From Geminicoccaceae bacterium (lineage in GTDB: Bacteria; Pseudomonadota; Alphaproteobacteria; Geminicoccales; Geminicoccaceae): a stretch of DNA of 9,318 bases. The stretch is from assembly GCA_030824835.1 (NCBI GenBank), contig JAPJRA010000096.1, positions 1 through 9,318 of the forward strand. The letters run 5' to 3'. Within the stretch, counting starts at the first letter, position 1. Each line of letters opens with the position of its first letter. The position numbers and the translations under genes are program-made. A model generated the notes under the pieces. That model worked only from the letters and a program-made list of their open reading frames with translations, made no database searches and was not told the DNA's origin. Positions 7,731 through 9,318 of the stretch are shown here, one piece after another.

Positions 7731-8149
7731 TGCGAATCTCCGACACTGCCTTGAAGCACGGACAGTCCGTAGAATGCGCCGCTGGTAACATTTTGTCCAT
7801 TGGGACCTCCGCCAATGCAGCCAATGCCGGGGCGACGTGAACAGGCCAGATCGCGGTCCGACCAATTCTATTGCTTTAATTTAAGTAACGGCATCATATC
7901 TTAGACTATGGGGACATATTTTGCGCCCATATTTGCAGTAGATGCATTTATAGGGCGTCGTGTGTCGCCTCAATGACAGGTTGTTCTCGCCTGAATGCAG
8001 TGCGCTTTGTCCGCGTCGCATTTAATGGCCCACGATGTATGAGCCGCGAAGTCGATAATTTTGCTGGCGCCTTTGTACTGTTTCAGCAAATCTGCCGTCA
8101 TAGCATAACCGGACAAAGGCGTGCTCGGTCGGGCTGCGAGGGGACAATC
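7731..8149. other. Gene-free 419-nt region between divergent genes
   Basis: I see no convincing gene here. It must hold the promoter of the secreted Cys-rich protein (-) and of the multicopper oxidase (+). Bases 7861-7920 are only about 32% G+C, far below the surroundings, and are followed by an imperfect direct repeat (CATATTTTGC at 7915-7924, CATATTTGC at 7928-7936). GATAAT at 8054-8059 is a 5/6 match to a -10 box on the + strand but has no good -35. The oxidase's ribosome binding site GAGGGGA is at 8138-8144. I looked for MerR/CueR-type spaced dyads and found none. Confidence 0.7.
8005..8121 (+). repeat. Inverted repeats sharing one arm ahead of the multicopper oxidase
   Basis: CGGACAAAGGCG (8110-8121) can pair with two upstream segments. 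Its first nine bases match CTTTGTCCG at 8005-8013, and its last nine match CGCCTTTGT at 8068-8076. Both matches are perfect 9-bp complements and they overlap by six bases (ACAAAG), so only one can form at a time. The shared arm ends 16 nt before the ribosome binding site. This could be a two-state leader, or simply repeated protein-binding half-sites with a CTTTGT core. Confidence 0.5.
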
Positions 8150-9318
8150 ATGCGACGCAAGGTTGGCTGGCAGGCTCTACTTACGATAGCGGTCGCGGCA
8201 GGTGCGGCATTGCCTTGGACTTGGCCGGTGGTCGCAGCCGACGCCGATCGGGCCGCCATGCCAGCCACCATCGACGACCTGCCGAATCCGCCTGAACTGG
8301 TCAGCAAGGATGGAGTCCTGAAAGGGACGCTGACCGTCGCCCCGGCCAAGGTCAAGGTGCGTGGCCGCACCGTCGTCAGCAATGTCATCAATGGGAGCTT
8401 CGTCGCTCCGACACTGCGCGTCCGCCGCGGCGATACGATCAAGCTCGAGGCCGTGAACCGCATCGCCAAGGCGCAGGTGGCGATCAACGGGCCGCAGCCC
8501 ACCAATATCCATTACCACGGCATGGACGTGTCGCCGATTCCGCCCGGTGACAGCGTGTTCATCCGCATCGAGCCGAGAAAGGACTTCCGCTACGGGGTCT
8601 ACATCCCGACCGACCATCCGCAGGGGCTGCACTGGTACCATGCCCACGTGCACCATTTCGTCGACGATCAGATTACCTCCGGCGTATCCGGTATGCTGAT
8701 CGTCGACGGGTTCATCGAGGACCAGTACCCGGAGCTGAAGGGCCTGCGGCAGCGGGTGATGGACCTGAAGGACCTCACCTTTCCCGGCTTCAAGGACGGC
8801 CAGGCCCGGCCGAAGTCGCTGAACGGCTATGCCAACCCGCCGATCCGCAGCCGGCCGGGCCAGTTTCAGGTCTGGGAGATCGGCAATCTGGGCGCCGATG
8901 CCATGTTCGACCTGGCTCTGGCCGGACACACGTTCTGGGTCATCGAGCGCGACGGCAACCTGCTGTTGAAGCCGGTGCAGCAGAGCCATCTGTTTCTGCC
9001 GCCCGGCGCGCGCGCGACCGTCGTGGTCGAGGCTAGCGACACTCCGGGCCGCTACCCGTTGCGCTCTCTCAACGTCGACACCGGGCCCCAGGGCGATCCG
9101 AACCCCAACGTCCTGCTCGGCACCTTCATCGTCGATGGCAAGCCGGTCAGCGGCGGCGGGGCCATCCTGGCGCGGCTGCGCAAGGGTCCGGTCGACAAGG
9201 CCGGGATCCAGCCAAACCCGATTGCGCTGAGCAAGGCAAAGACCAGCCGCACGCGCTACGTCGACTTTTCCGAGACGGCCAACGGCGACACGTTCTTTAT
9301 CAACAACAAGACCTACAA
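8150..9318 (+). CDS. Exported multicopper oxidase, N-terminal part (runs off the right edge)
   Basis: The 389 codons from ATG 8150 to the window end stay open. The start is supported by GAGGGGA (8138-8144) 5 nt upstream. A signal peptide is clear: RRK, the hydrophobic stretch ALLTIAVAAGAAL, and a likely cleavage near V28-A30. Cupredoxin domain 1 carries both upstream copper motifs: TNIHYHGMDVSP (H121 and H123) and GLHWYHAHVHHF (H164 and H166, with H161 nearby), ligands of the type 2/type 3 trinuclear centre. Domain 2 runs from about 200 to 330 (FQVWEIGNLGADAMFDLALAGH, PPGARATVVVEA). The C-terminal domain with the type 1 copper site and the remaining histidines is beyond the edge, so activity cannot be confirmed. 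Such enzymes oxidise metals (Cu+, Mn2+, Fe2+) or phenolics in the periplasm; the substrate is not readable here. No copper chaperone or regulator gene lies beside it. Confidence 0.93.
   Translation, partial: MRRKVGWQALLTIAVAAGAALPWTWPVVAADADRAAMPATIDDLPNPPELVSKDGVLKGTLTVAPAKVKVRGRTVVSNVINGSFVAPTLRVRRGDTIKLEAVNRIAKAQVAINGPQPTNIHYHGMDVSPIPPGDSVFIRIEPRKDFRYGVYIPTDHPQGLHWYHAHVHHFVDDQITSGVSGMLIVDGFIEDQYPELKGLRQRVMDLKDLTFPGFKDGQARPKSLNGYANPPIRSRPGQFQVWEIGNLGADAMFDLALAGHTFWVIERDGNLLLKPVQQSHLFLPPGARATVVVEASDTPGRYPLRSLNVDTGPQGDPNPNVLLGTFIVDGKPVSGGGAILARLRKGPVDKAGIQPNPIALSKAKTSRTRYVDFSETANGDTFFINNKTY

Noticed and set aside
7471..7800. Minus-strand frame starting at ATG 7800 behind a good GGAGGT
   Set aside because: The Shine-Dalgarno is attractive, but the frame overlaps the signal-peptide protein in another frame and encodes no recognisable domain; probably chance.
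8030..8149. Possible copper-responsive (CueR/MerR-type) operator ahead of the multicopper oxidase
   Set aside because: No spaced dyad with the characteristic 19-20 nt promoter spacer could be found; the inverted repeats present do not fit that pattern.
8177..8989. 270-codon minus-strand open frame opposite the multicopper oxidase
   Set aside because: The + strand encodes two histidine copper motifs and a signal peptide. The antisense frame has low-complexity Arg/Asp/Val-rich content and no family.

Overview
The window is a GC-rich (roughly two-thirds G+C) bacterial chromosome segment. The gene content points to an alphaproteobacterium: a MalK/UgpC-type sugar ABC ATPase, a CysN-CysC fusion with a short CysD, a Tat-exported DUF882 protein and a small Cys-rich secreted protein of a type I associate with rhizobia-like genomes. 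Lineage is inferred from protein style and base composition only. Ten protein genes are supported, two of them cut by the window edges. I see no tRNA, rRNA, CRISPR array, insertion sequence or phage gene.

Left part (1-2763, all + strand): the end of a sugar ABC transporter ATPase overlaps a GntR/UTRA regulator by 4 nt, followed after 17 nt by nagA (N-acetylglucosamine-6-phosphate deacetylase). Together they read as the 3' end of an amino-sugar uptake and catabolism operon with its own regulator. A small ABM-fold protein with the IsdG/HmoA haem-oxygenase residues follows 78 nt later, and a strong GC-rich hairpin closes the block.

Middle part (2794-6918, all - strand): cysD and a fused cysNC form a two-gene sulfate-activation operon (sulfate to APS to PAPS), with a plausible sigma70-like promoter and an operator-like palindrome upstream. 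Next come a DUF882/peptidase-M15-like Tat-exported protein (MepK/YcbK-like, peptidoglycan) and a GatB/YqeY-domain protein, each apparently a separate unit.

Right part (6919-9318): a Rid-family protein (+) diverges from the yqeY-type gene and lacks the catalytic arginine of true RidA. It converges, with only 4 nt between stop codons, on a small secreted Cys-rich protein (-). A 419-nt gene-free stretch follows. It begins with an AT-rich island and carries inverted repeats that could form competing hairpins just ahead of an exported multicopper oxidase, which runs off the right edge.

Most of this is ordinary housekeeping and accessory metabolism, and I do not see a convincing undescribed multi-gene system. 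The best leads are the multicopper oxidase leader, the palindrome at the cysD promoter, the arginine-less Rid protein and the uncharacterised secreted Cys-rich protein.
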